64,000 nt of DNA from NCBI RefSeq assembly GCF_002863565.1, contig NZ_PGUW01000005.1, positions 248,001 to 312,000 on the forward strand, in the 5' to 3' direction. Shown here piece after piece: positions 8,134 to 17,008 of the stretch; the stretch's first letter is position 1; each line of letters starts with the position of its first letter. Source of the stretch: Bacillus sp. V5-8f. Its GTDB lineage: Bacteria > Bacillota > Bacilli > Bacillales > DSM-1321. The translations under genes were made by a program, and so were the position numbers. The notes beneath the pieces are model-generated. The model was not told where the DNA came from and ran no database searches. It worked only from the letters and a program-made list of their open reading frames with translations.

Positions 8134-9213
8134 CTATTTCTCTTCAACCTTTAATCCCATTAAGTACGCAGCCAGCGCGTCAATCTGTTCGTCGGATACT
8201 TTGTATGTACCTGTCATTGTGTTGCCCGGCTTATATTCTTCAGGATCTTTTATCCAATTTTTTAGATTTTCTTCATTATGCTCCATTACCCCAGCGATAC
8301 GTTCCCGCTCACCGAAAGTCGCAAGGTTAGGAGCCTGCCTGGCTTGTTCAGGCCTGCTGTCATTAGGTGTTACAGCATGACACCCGATACAGCTCTTATT
8401 GAATACTTCTTCCCCTTGTTTCGCTAAGTCACCTTCTGCTGAAGGTTTTTTAACATTTTTCATATCAGCAGCCCATTGATCGAATTCGGCACGGGATTTC
8501 GTCTTAACTTTAAAGTCCATCAAAGCATGTGATGGTCCGCAAAGCTCCGCACACTTCCCATAAAAAAGATCTTTTACTTCTTCTGCTTTCTTACTATCAA
8601 ATTCTAGCCAGAATTGATTTTCTCCGTCAACGTTCGTATCCATCTTGCCTCCAGCAGACGGAATCCAGAAGGAGTGTTTAACATCGGAAGCTTTTAAATT
8701 AAAGTAAACCTTTTCATCTGTGGGCACGACTAAATCCTGGCTTGTTACGATACCGAGGTCCGGATATTCGAATTCCCACCAGTAAAGATTTGCCCGTACA
8801 TTCACAACAAGGGCATCTTTCGTTTTGCCATCCTTATCTTTCTTATCCATAGCTTTGGTATCAGCGAAATCAAAAGTAGCTGTGACAGTTGGCACGGCCA
8901 GAATCAACAAAAGAAGGATAGGAATAACAGTCCAGATAATTTCAAGTTTGTGGCTTCCTTCAATTTGCTTAGGAATTGTGTCGTCCCCTTTTTTACGGCG
9001 GAAACGAATAATTACAATTAAGAATATTACTACTACCGCAATAATTACCAATACCATGATCATTGTACTAAGAATCATGAGGTCGAATTGCCTCTGTGCA
9101 ACCTCACCAGCCGGCTGTAACGCAGAAACAAACGGTTCTCCACAACCAGCCAATAAAAGTGCCAATATTGCGAATAATGAAGCTATACGCCATTTTTGCA
9201 GCCTTTTTTTCAT
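8134..9213 (-). CDS. ctaC: Cytochrome c oxidase subunit II with fused cytochrome c
   Basis: 359 aa. A lipoprotein signal (LLALLLAGCG) puts Cys near residue 24; two membrane helices follow, then the CuA domain with the ligand motif CAELCGPSHALM and an upstream His in VKHSFWIPSAGG. A C-terminal cytochrome c domain carries the heme-binding CIGCH and an axial Met in the GNTMTGTYK region. The fusion defines a caa3-type oxidase that accepts electrons from the membrane cytochrome c pool. First gene of the ctaCDEF unit; ATG with AAAGGGG upstream. Confidence 0.96.
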   Translation of the reverse strand: MKKRLQKWRIASLFAILALLLAGCGEPFVSALQPAGEVAQRQFDLMILSTMIMVLVIIAVVVIFLIVIIRFRRKKGDDTIPKQIEGSHKLEIIWTVIPILLLLILAVPTVTATFDFADTKAMDKKDKDGKTKDALVVNVRANLYWWEFEYPDLGIVTSQDLVVPTDEKVYFNLKASDVKHSFWIPSAGGKMDTNVDGENQFWLEFDSKKAEEVKDLFYGKCAELCGPSHALMDFKVKTKSRAEFDQWAADMKNVKKPSAEGDLAKQGEEVFNKSCIGCHAVTPNDSRPEQARQAPNLATFGERERIAGVMEHNEENLKNWIKDPEEYKPGNTMTGTYKVSDEQIDALAAYLMGLKVEEK

Positions 9214-9303
9214 AGCTTTAGATACCCCTTTCGTAAAATTTTTCTCACTTGTCTAAAAAATTGGCGCTGATTTTTCTAAAATTCTCTCTATATTAATTTC
9301 TAG

Positions 9304-9326
9304 CAATTAGAAAGAATTCCTAATTG
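9304..9326. repeat. Inverted repeat upstream of ctaC
   Basis: CAATTAG (9304-9310) and CTAATTG (9320-9326) are perfect 7-base arms around a 9-base centre, 91-113 bases upstream of the ctaC start. This could be an operator dyad or chance in AT-rich DNA. The rest of 9214-9523 is noncoding AT-rich sequence that must hold the ctaC promoter; I cannot pick a convincing -10/-35 pair. Confidence 0.35.
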
Positions 9327-9478
9327 AAAAAGGAATCATAAAACGCTGATAGGTGAAAGAAGACAGCGCTTAAAAAATTATTAAAAAAAGACTCAAATTA
9401 TGTATAAGCACTCTATGTGTTCCTGGATGGGAAACTATAGAGTTCAATATCCCTCTATGAATTTATTATTGGTGCCTA

Positions 9479-9502
9479 ATGCCCTGTCTTGAATCAGGGC
9501 AT
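9479..9502 (-). terminator. Hairpin downstream of ctaB
   Basis: ATGCCCTG (9479-9486) with CAGGGCAT (9495-9502): an 8-bp stem 22 bases after the ctaB stop. There is no clear U-run afterwards, so it may be a weak terminator or an RNA 3' end stabiliser. Confidence 0.5.
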
Positions 9503-9523
9503 CAAGCGAACCTCTGTATTTAA

Positions 9524-10462
9524 CTAAACAAGTGTTACTATCACCATAGCGACATAAAGAATAGTCATATAGTTTAAGGAATATACAAACATCAGCCTGG
9601 CCCATTTCAGGTCATCTTTCATTCTATACCCGCTGATTCCCAAAATAAGCCATCCAATATTCAATATAGTCGCCAATACGACAAGGGTTGTGCCAAGTGA
9701 AGTAAGGAAAAAAGGAATTGGCAGCAAACATGCGACCCAGAATACCATGGACCTTTTTGTTCTTTTGAATCCTTTTATTACTGGCAGCATCGGAATGCCG
9801 GCTGCCCTGTATTCTTCACAGCGCTTCATGGCAATCGCATAGAAATGCGGTGGCTGCCAAATGAACATGATCAGAAACAGGATCCATGCAAGCAGGTCTA
9901 AATCCGGATCAATAGCTGCCCATCCAATTAAAGGCGGCACCGCCCCTGATACGCTTCCTACAATAGTATTGGAGACAAATCTGCGTTTTGACACTAGTGT
10001 GTACAGTACGACATACGAAAAAACGCCAAAAAGCCCAATGGCTGCTGCAGTAAAGTTTGTGAAAGCAAGCATGATGGTCCCTATTGCTATCAAAGCAAGG
10101 CTTAGGGCCAACACCTTCGCAGGATTAGCTTTTCCCGTAACTGTGGGCCTGTTTTTGGTCCTCTCCATCAAATGGTCTATGTCCCGGTCAATGTAATTAT
10201 TTAAACTGCAAGATCCTGCCACGATTAAGGAAGAACCTGCCAGTACAAAAAACATTGTATCCAGGTTACTGAAAAAATGCTCGCCTGAAAAATGAAGGGC
10301 CAGCCATAATCCTGTGAATGTGGTGATTAAATTGGAATTGACAATACCAATTTTAATGAGGGCCATGAAATCCTTCCAGGCTGTCGTTGCCGACCCTCCG
10401 GTTTGAAGGGTTGAGTCACTGTCCTTTAAGCCAGGTTCAGTCAAAGCCCTTGTATTAGACAT
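9524..10462 (-). CDS. ctaB: Protoheme IX farnesyltransferase (heme O synthase)
   Basis: 312 aa, UbiA-type prenyltransferase with about nine membrane helices. The two Asp-rich motifs are visible: [19 protein letters not shown] near residue 85 and the region around [18 protein letters not shown]. It converts heme B to heme O in the membrane, the first step towards heme A for CtaD. ATG with AGGAG upstream. Divergent from ctaA (next step in the pathway) across a 535-bp shared control region; 310 bp separate it from ctaC. Confidence 0.95.
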   Translation of the reverse strand: MSNTRALTEPGLKDSDSTLQTGGSATTAWKDFMALIKIGIVNSNLITTFTGLWLALHFSGEHFFSNLDTMFFVLAGSSLIVAGSCSLNNYIDRDIDHLMERTKNRPTVTGKANPAKVLALSLALIAIGTIMLAFTNFTAAAIGLFGVFSYVVLYTLVSKRRFVSNTIVGSVSGAVPPLIGWAAIDPDLDLLAWILFLIMFIWQPPHFYAIAMKRCEEYRAAGIPMLPVIKGFKRTKRSMVFWVACLLPIPFFLTSLGTTLVVLATILNIGWLILGISGYRMKDDLKWARLMFVYSLNYMTILYVAMVIVTLV

Positions 10463-10794
10463 TTAATTCACTCCTTCAACAAATTGCGCAAATAAGAAAG
10501 CATATAATTTATACTATAAATCATTTCTTCGGACTTTTCTATATTGGCCACTTAGGAAATCTGACGAAATTGAGACAAATCCTTGGTAAGAAGTACAATA
10601 TTATTAAAGTGATAAGAATAATAATTTCAATTATTCTGAATAATATGCAACCTTCTTCTGTATATTAAATCACACTTTTCTATGCTTTTGTGACTTTTTT
10701 TTGTATAATTCTTGTCTTATTTGTGAAACCGCTTACCCCATTTGAAATCTATTATCTTATATATGTTTGAAAGTGTCTCAATTTTCATAAAATC

Positions 10795-10823
10795 TTGTAA
10801 ATTCCCGACAAGTTGTGTAATAT
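10795..10823 (+). promoter_or_regulatory. Candidate ctaA promoter
   Basis: TTGTAA (10795-10800), a 17-base spacer, TAATAT (10818-10823). Transcription from about 10830 would give a leader of roughly 168 nt. The whole divergent region 10463-10997 holds no gene. In B. subtilis the equivalent region binds ResD; I did not identify a ResD site here. Confidence 0.55.
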
Positions 10824-10911
10824 CTAGGAAGAAAAGAGAACGCTTTATTGTCGCCTGAAAAAACCAGCCCATTACGTATATACATATTTCGTGAGGTTTA
10901 AAAACATATCA

Positions 10912-10973
10912 TCTAACTGCTAGACAGACCCTACAGAGGCGTGGATCAGAAGCAGTTAAACTGATGAGTTAGA
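10912..10973 (+). promoter_or_regulatory. ctaA leader with two mutually exclusive pairings
   Basis: The arm TCTAACTGCT (10912-10921) can pair through AACTGCT with AGCAGTT (10951-10957), or through TCTAACT with AGTTAGA (10967-10973). The second pairing ends just before the ctaA ribosome binding site (AAGGTGAA, about 10984-10991). This is a sequence observation; a regulatory role is inferred. Confidence 0.35.
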
Positions 10974-10997
10974 AGAATATGAAGAAGGTGAATAACA

Positions 10998-11981
10998 ATG
11001 CATCGTGCGTTGAAGTGGTTCGCGGTTTTAACAACAGTTGGGATGCTGCTGATCCTGCTAGGTGGGGCACTAGTAACGAAAACGGAATCCGGAATGGGCT
11101 GTGGAAGGACCTGGCCTTTATGCAATGGGCAATTCGTTCCAACCGATATAACCCCCGAGCTCATTATTGAGCTTGCCCACAGGCTCGTTTCCGGCAGTGT
11201 TGGCTTAATGGTCTTAATCCTTAGCATTTGGTCGTGGCGTACGATCGGACATATTAGGGAAACAAAGTTTCTTTCCCTGTTATCATTCTTCTTCCTAGTA
11301 GCTCAGGGATTAATCGGTGCGGCAGCAGTCATCTGGGGACAATCCGATTTCGTGCTGGCACTTCATTTCGGTATATCCTTAATTTCTTTTGCATCCGTTT
11401 TCCTCTTAACTCTGCTAATCTTTGAAATTGACAAAAAATTTGAAGCCGAGAAGCTGGTGATCGATAATAGAATGAGGTTTCATATAAAAGGAATCATCAG
11501 TTATACATTTATCGTTGTTTACACCGGCGCTTTGGTGAGGCACACAAACGCCAGCCTGGTTTGCAAGGATTGGCCCCTGTGCCTCAACTCTGATCCATTG
11601 CTTCCAGGCAATATGTATGAGTGGATCCAGATGGGGCATAGAGCTGCAGCTGGAATCGTTTTCCTGTGGGTAGCCTATGTAACAATGATTGCAATTAGGC
11701 ACCATAAGCACCAAAAGGTTTTATATTGGGGCTGGATTTCATCTCTGGTATTAGTATCTTTACAAGTAATCGCCGGAGCCTTTATCATTTTCTCGAGGCT
11801 TAATTTGTATATCGCGCTTGGGCATGCACTTTTCATTTCATGTTTCTTTGGAGTAATGAGTTACATGCTCCTGCTCTCATCTCGCAGCAGAAAAAATGAA
11901 GCCGCTTTGGAACAAGGACATAACACGGTCATGGATGTAGGAGAACAGAACGTTGATGCTAAAGGTGCTGCAGCCCAGTAA
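10998..11981 (+). CDS. ctaA: Heme A synthase
   Basis: 327 aa with eight membrane helices in two four-helix halves. The conserved Cys pair [11 protein letters not shown] near residue 35 and the heme-ligand His segments ([39 protein letters not shown]) are all present. A second WPLC block ([11 protein letters not shown]) lies in the second half. It oxidises heme O to heme A, acting after CtaB. The C-terminal ~30 residues are a hydrophilic tail. Divergent from ctaB; ends in a strong hairpin shared with pycA. Confidence 0.95.
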   Translation: MHRALKWFAVLTTVGMLLILLGGALVTKTESGMGCGRTWPLCNGQFVPTDITPELIIELAHRLVSGSVGLMVLILSIWSWRTIGHIRETKFLSLLSFFFLVAQGLIGAAAVIWGQSDFVLALHFGISLISFASVFLLTLLIFEIDKKFEAEKLVIDNRMRFHIKGIISYTFIVVYTGALVRHTNASLVCKDWPLCLNSDPLLPGNMYEWIQMGHRAAAGIVFLWVAYVTMIAIRHHKHQKVLYWGWISSLVLVSLQVIAGAFIIFSRLNLYIALGHALFISCFFGVMSYMLLLSSRSRKNEAALEQGHNTVMDVGEQNVDAKGAAAQ

Positions 11982-11990
11982 GCGCATCAT

Positions 11991-12036
11991 AACAAAGCGC
12001 CATCTTTCAAAGAAAGATGGCGCTTTGTTATTTTTA
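11991..12036. terminator. Terminator between convergent ctaA and pycA
   Basis: A perfect 18-bp stem, 11991-12008 with 12012-12029, loop AAA, followed on the plus strand by TTATTTTTAC. It serves ctaA directly. On the minus strand it falls just after the pycA stop but lacks a long U-run. Confidence 0.9.
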
Positions 12037-15000
12037 CTTTGAAATCTCAATTAATAAGTCCCCGGTACTGATTGCTTCACCGTTTGAAACATAGATGTCC
12101 TTAATCGTGCCTGAGAAAGGCGCCTGCACTGTCGTCTCCATTTTCATTGCTTCTGTGATAATCAGATGGTCGCCCTGATTAACCTTTTCTCCTTTTTCGA
12201 CTACGACTCTGATTACTGTTCCCGGCATAGTTGCCCCGATATGCGATTCATTTTTAGGGTCTGCCTTTACCTTGGACTGTACTGCGGATTTGATGCTTTC
12301 ATCCTTAATTACTACCTCACGCGGTTGGCCGTTCAATTCAAAGTAGAGTACGCGGGTTCCATCAACCTGCGGCTGTCCAATTGAAACTAATTTGACAATC
12401 AAGTTTTTCCCTGTCTCGATTTCAACCTGAATTTCCTCTCCCAGCCTCATTCCGTACAGGAAGGTAGGGGTATCCAGGGTGGATATGTCCCCGAACTGCT
12501 CAACAGTTTTCACATAATTGAGGAACACTTTCGGGTAAAGAGCATATGCCAATGCATCAAAGCTTGTCACTGGTCTTCCGATTTCTTTAAACAACTCTTC
12601 CTTTAACGCCTGGAAATCGACATCATCAAGCAGCTCGCCAGGTCTTACAGTAATAGGGGTCCTTCCTTTTAATACTACTTCCTGAAGTTCCTTTGGAAAA
12701 CCTCCATACGGCTGGCCTAAGTAACCTTCGAACAACTCAATAACAGAATCCGGAAAATCAATCGATTTGCCTTTTGTCAATACAGACTCTTCATCCAAAT
12801 CATTTTGGACCATGAATAAGGCCATATCTCCTACAACCTTCGAGGATGGCGTAACTTTGACAATATCGCCAAAGAGAGCATTGACACGGGAATACATTTC
12901 TTTCACCTCTGCCCAACGCTCGCCCAAGCCCACTGCCTTGGCCTGCTGCTGTAGATTGCTGTATTGTCCTCCAGGCATTTCATGCTGATAGACTTCAGTA
13001 TGCGGTGAATTCATTCCACTTTCAAAATCGCTGTAATACTTTCTGATACCTTCCCAGTACTCGGAAAGCTGCTCCATGGATTTTACATCTGCCTTAGGCT
13101 GCCTCTTTGACCCTTCTAAAGCGTAATAGAGTGTCTGTGAACTAGGCTGTGAAGTTAGTCCTGCCATAGAACCAAGAGCAGTATCTATGATATCAACCCC
13201 GGCTTCAATTGCTTTGGCATACATATAAATGCCGTTACCGCTTGTGTCATGCGTATGCAGATGGATCGGTATGGAAACTGTTTCTTTTAATTCGGAAATT
13301 AATCGGTACGCAGCTTCCGGCTTTAGCAAACCTGCCATATCCTTTATGCCAAGGATATGAGCACCTTGATGTTCCAATTCCTTAGCAAGGTTTTTGTAAT
13401 ACTTGATATCGTATTTGCTGCGGTTTAGGTCATTGATATCCCCTGTGTAGCACATCGCGGCTTCCGCAATCTTTCCAGAGCTGCGAACCGCATCAATTGC
13501 TACTTCCATGCCTTTTACCCAGTTTAAGCTGTCAAAAATACGGAATACATCGATGCCAGCATAGGCTGATTTTTCGACAAACTCCTTTATAACATTATCC
13601 GGATAGTTTTTATAGCCGACTGCGTTAGATGCGCGCAAAAGCATCTGGAACAATACATTCGGCACTTTTTCTCGCAGTTGCAGCAGCCTGTCCCACGGAT
13701 CTTCTTTTAAGAACCTGTAAGCTACATCAAATGTAGCACCTCCCCACATTTCAAGTGAAAAGAGGTTAGGTAATAGCTTTGAGGTCGGCTCCGCAATGTG
13801 AAGCAAATCAGTCGTACGGATCCGAGTCGCCAGCAGGGATTGGTGGGCGTCGCGGAACGTGGTATCTGTTAAGAGCACTTCTTTCTGTCCCTTGACCCAT
13901 TCTACCAGGCCTTCTGCCCCTTTGCTGTCAAGAATCTGTTTTGTGCCGTCCTGGACAGGAAGCTCATGGCTGATTTGAGGGATTGCAGGCTTATCAAAAA
14001 TTGGCTTTTTCTTTTGCTCGATGCCCGGGAATCCGTTTACAGTCACGTTACCAATATAGCTGAGCATTTTCGTTCCGCGGTCTTTTCGGACAGGGAACGC
14101 GAAAAGTTCTGGTGTCGCATCAATAAAGGACGTATTATATTGTCCTGTCAGAAATTTTTCATGTTTTACAACATTCTCAAGGAAGGGAATATTGGTTTTG
14201 ATTCCCCTAATCCTGAATTCTTTTAAGTTCCTTAGCATCTTTGCAGCTGCCTGTTCGAACGTATGGGCTTGTGTTGAAAGCTTCACAAGCAACGAATCGT
14301 AATAAGGCGTAATTATAGCACCCTGGAAGGCGTTGCCCGCATCCAAACGGACTCCGAATCCACCGCCAGATCGATAAGCCATAATTTTTCCGGTATCAGG
14401 CATGAAATTATTTAATGGATCCTCGGTAGTTACCCGTGACTGGATTGCATACCCAATCGTGTGTATGTCTTCCTGTACCGGAATATCCAGCGGGGCTTTG
14501 TGGAGATGATGCCCTTCTGCGATCATGATCTGAGACTGAACAATATCAAGTCCAGTAATCATTTCGGTAATTGTATGCTCTACCTGAACCCGTGGGTTGA
14601 CTTCGATGAAATAAAACTCATTGTTTGCAACAAGGAATTCCACGGTACCAGCATTCACATAATCAACATTTTTCATAAGGTCTACTGCTGCATCGCAAAT
14701 CTTTCCCCTTAATTCTTGGGATAAAGACACGCTAGGCGCTACCTCTACAACCTTCTGATGTCTTCTCTGGACGGAGCAATCACGTTCATAAAGATGGACG
14801 ATGTTGCCATGCTTATCCCCAAGGATTTGCACTTCGATATGCTTTGGATTTTGGATGAACCTTTCAACATAAACCTCATCATTCCCAAATGCTGCTTTGG
14901 CTTCTGATTTGGCCCTGTCATATGCCTCACGGACTTCTTCCATTTTGTTTACGATACGCATGCCGCGTCCGCCGCCGCCAAGAGACGCTTTTATGATGAT

Positions 15001-15474
15001 TGGGAAGCCATATTTTTCCCCGAATGAGATAACTTCATCAAGTTCCTGTACAGGGCCGTCGCTTCCAGGGATAACCGGAATGTTGGCAAGCACTGCCTGG
15101 TGCCGGGCTTTTACTTTGTCGCCAAACATATCAAGATGCTTCGTTTCAGGCCCGATAAAAATAATCCCTTCCTCTTCACAGCGGCGGGCAAACTCGATGT
15201 TTTCCGATAGGAACCCATAGCCAGGATGAATAGCATCTACCCCGCTTGATTTAGCAATCTCAATGATCCCTTCAATATCCAAGTAGGCATCTATCGGTTT
15301 TTTCCCCTCGCCTACCAGATAGGCCTCATCTGCTTTATAGCGATGGTATGATCCGTAATCCTCCTTGGAATATATACCCACCGTGCGTATTCCAAGCTCT
15401 GTACAAGCCCGGAAGATCCGGATGGCGATTTCGCCGCGATTGGCGGCAAGTACTTTTTTAATGCGTTTTCCCAT
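12034..15474 (-). CDS. pycA: Pyruvate carboxylase
   Basis: 1146 aa, full length for the family. Domains in order: biotin carboxylase (~1-450, with ATP-grasp GGGGRGMRIV), carboxyltransferase (~530-800, starting LLTDTTFRDAHQSLLATR, with the metal-site HLHTHDTSG), the PC allosteric/linker region, and a C-terminal biotinyl domain (~1075-1146) with the biotin-Lys motif ITEAMKMETT. It makes oxaloacetate from pyruvate, bicarbonate and ATP. In B. subtilis its activity is modulated by DarB, also encoded in this window at 54973-55416. ATG with an AGGTAGGTG SD. Confidence 0.97.
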   Translation of the reverse strand: MGKRIKKVLAANRGEIAIRIFRACTELGIRTVGIYSKEDYGSYHRYKADEAYLVGEGKKPIDAYLDIEGIIEIAKSSGVDAIHPGYGFLSENIEFARRCEEEGIIFIGPETKHLDMFGDKVKARHQAVLANIPVIPGSDGPVQELDEVISFGEKYGFPIIIKASLGGGGRGMRIVNKMEEVREAYDRAKSEAKAAFGNDEVYVERFIQNPKHIEVQILGDKHGNIVHLYERDCSVQRRHQKVVEVAPSVSLSQELRGKICDAAVDLMKNVDYVNAGTVEFLVANNEFYFIEVNPRVQVEHTITEMITGLDIVQSQIMIAEGHHLHKAPLDIPVQEDIHTIGYAIQSRVTTEDPLNNFMPDTGKIMAYRSGGGFGVRLDAGNAFQGAIITPYYDSLLVKLSTQAHTFEQAAAKMLRNLKEFRIRGIKTNIPFLENVVKHEKFLTGQYNTSFIDATPELFAFPVRKDRGTKMLSYIGNVTVNGFPGIEQKKKPIFDKPAIPQISHELPVQDGTKQILDSKGAEGLVEWVKGQKEVLLTDTTFRDAHQSLLATRIRTTDLLHIAEPTSKLLPNLFSLEMWGGATFDVAYRFLKEDPWDRLLQLREKVPNVLFQMLLRASNAVGYKNYPDNVIKEFVEKSAYAGIDVFRIFDSLNWVKGMEVAIDAVRSSGKIAEAAMCYTGDINDLNRSKYDIKYYKNLAKELEHQGAHILGIKDMAGLLKPEAAYRLISELKETVSIPIHLHTHDTSGNGIYMYAKAIEAGVDIIDTALGSMAGLTSQPSSQTLYYALEGSKRQPKADVKSMEQLSEYWEGIRKYYSDFESGMNSPHTEVYQHEMPGGQYSNLQQQAKAVGLGERWAEVKEMYSRVNALFGDIVKVTPSSKVVGDMALFMVQNDLDEESVLTKGKSIDFPDSVIELFEGYLGQPYGGFPKELQEVVLKGRTPITVRPGELLDDVDFQALKEELFKEIGRPVTSFDALAYALYPKVFLNYVKTVEQFGDISTLDTPTFLYGMRLGEEIQVEIETGKNLIVKLVSIGQPQVDGTRVLYFELNGQPREVVIKDESIKSAVQSKVKADPKNESHIGATMPGTVIRVVVEKGEKVNQGDHLIITEAMKMETTVQAPFSGTIKDIYVSNGEAISTGDLLIEISK

Positions 15475-15880
15475 TCCCTACACCTACCTAATCTCATGTT
15501 ATTAATTTTTTTATTATAAAAAGAGTGAGAGTTCACTCCCACTACTTTGTTTGCAAACAATTTATTTTTGTTAAATAGTAATGGGAGGCTATTATGTAAA
15601 TATTTAGATAGGCGTATAGTTCGCCGCACTCATATTCTTGCAACCTGTACCCTTTACTTTACATGATAAAACCTTTTTTGTAAAAAAACATTAAATGTTC
15701 TTAATTAAAGATGTTATCGAATTATCGAAATTTTGTAAATATTATTTTTAGAATATATCATAATAAAATTCTATAACGCTACTGTTTTATCACTGATATC
15801 TATCACCAGTTCCATAGCTATACTATTATGTTGCTTTTTACACATAAAAGTGTCAAGCATATTCAGGCGAAATCCATATT
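15475..15880. other. Noncoding gap where ftsW usually lies
   Basis: About 400 bp of AT-rich sequence without an open frame of note on either strand, between pycA and ylaN. In B. subtilis ftsW occupies this position. I see no residual FtsW motif. It should hold the pycA promoter. Confidence 0.6.
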
Positions 15881-15915
15881 AAAAAAACTCAAACAATCTT
15901 ACGATTTGTTTGAGT
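15881..15915 (-). terminator. Terminator of ylaN
   Basis: ACTCAAACAA (15887-15896) pairs with TTGTTTGAGT (15906-15915); the A-run 15881-15887 gives a U-run on the minus strand, 22 bases past the ylaN stop. Confidence 0.9.
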
Positions 15916-15937
15916 AATTTCTCTTCTCGGAGCATCT

Positions 15938-16219
15938 TTATTTACGAAGGGATGCTTCATGCAAAGCCGATAATTCCCTTTCAAGAGCTTCCAGTAGGGA
16001 TTTTCCATCAGCTTCTTCCACCAATCCCAAACGGACAGCGAAATCTATTTCCCGGGATAAGCCGAACATTTGTGTATCAAGAACCTCTTCGTAAAGAGGA
16101 CATTGAGGCATTGTAAGATTATCCATTTGTACCTTTATGAGCTTTAATATCTTGTCAGCATCAGCTTTTAGCAAAGCAAAGGCTTTTTCTCGATGATTGA
16201 CAAGCATTTCAGATGCCAT
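15938..16219 (-). CDS. ylaN: YlaN family iron-homeostasis protein
   Basis: 93 aa, nearly identical in its core to B. subtilis YlaN ([20 protein letters not shown] and [15 protein letters not shown]). YlaN is an essential small helical protein whose essentiality is relieved by iron and which acts on Fur in B. subtilis. ATG at 16219 with GGGGGG-type SD. It is monocistronic here because its own terminator follows and ftsW is missing downstream. Confidence 0.93.
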   Translation of the reverse strand: MASEMLVNHREKAFALLKADADKILKLIKVQMDNLTMPQCPLYEEVLDTQMFGLSREIDFAVRLGLVEEADGKSLLEALERELSALHEASLRK

Positions 16220-16446
16220 ATTAAATCCCCCCGCTTGTAAAGCGATTAAATCTTATCTATAAATTTTACTCTTACTTTTGCAAAAAAGCAAGAAGTATAG
16301 AAGGACATTTTAAGAGCGAATGCCTCATAGTAAAGGTTTCGATGCTAGAGTGCGGAATTTTTCGACAAAATCAGACTAATCTATTGTTACTCCCCTGCCA
16401 TTGCCGGTATACTAAAGATAGTGTATTACAGGAAGGGATGAAAGTC

Positions 16447-16944
16447 TTGGAATCGATAGTTTTTATAAAAGGTGAAGTTAAATACAATATTACGTTAGAT
16501 CCGGGGGTATGGATTTTTGATGACAGGAAGGTTGATCTGAACACATACTTCCAGGAGGAACATCAACAAATAAATGAACTCGAGGAATACACGATTGCTG
16601 CGTCAAAACATTGGGAAAGGGAGATCCGTGAGGGCGCCATTTTTCCGCCAACACTTAAGACAGAGAAGAAGTATGAAAAGGAAAAGGTATTAACAGGTAC
16701 CTTCGGGATCCCATTTAAACAATTTCTTGAAAATGCGGAGCCGCGAGGTACAGCTTCTTCTGTCATTATTGAAACGGAAACAGGCGAAAGCGCCCATTCT
16801 TTAGAAACGGCGAAAGCTTTTATCCTCGGCTTTTCCGTAAACGGCCAGCCTCTGCGGGAAGACGGGCCGGTCTATGTTTATTTTGGCGATGGCTCGAACT
16901 TGGCCAATCCGATTAAACAAGTTAAATCATTCCGGATTGAATGA
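16447..16944 (+). CDS. ylaL: YlaL family protein, unknown function
   Basis: 165 aa from TTG 16447. AGGAAGGG (16430-16437) lies 9 bases before this TTG, while the ATG at 16438 is too close and an upstream ATG at 16342 has no SD. The sequence starts ESIVFIKGEVKYNITLDPGV, contains WIFDDRKVDLNTYF and GTFGIPFKQFLENAEPRG, and ends with a beta-rich segment with VYVYFGDGSN. It matches the YlaL family at the same place beside ylaK. No catalytic motif is recognised. Confidence 0.8.
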   Translation: MESIVFIKGEVKYNITLDPGVWIFDDRKVDLNTYFQEEHQQINELEEYTIAASKHWEREIREGAIFPPTLKTEKKYEKEKVLTGTFGIPFKQFLENAEPRGTASSVIIETETGESAHSLETAKAFILGFSVNGQPLREDGPVYVYFGDGSNLANPIKQVKSFRIE

Positions 16945-16951
16945 ATTTTCA

Positions 16952-16985
16952 GCCCATTCTCTTAAGCCCCTAGAAAGGAATGGGC
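16952..16985. terminator. Hairpin between convergent ylaL and ylaK
   Basis: GCCCATTC (16952-16959) pairs with GAATGGGC (16978-16985) around an 18-base loop, followed by CAAAAATTC on the plus strand and GAAAATTC on the minus strand. Confidence 0.55.
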
Positions 16986-17008
16986 CAAAAATTCGTCTGG
17001 TTCAAAAG

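Noticed and set aside
9361-9380. cre-like sequence near AGACAGCGCTTA upstream of ctaC
   Set aside because: Only about 8 of 14 consensus positions match.
16342-16446. Upstream extension of ylaL to an ATG at 16342
   Set aside because: No SD, unconserved Cys/Leu-rich residues; the TTG with proper SD is better.
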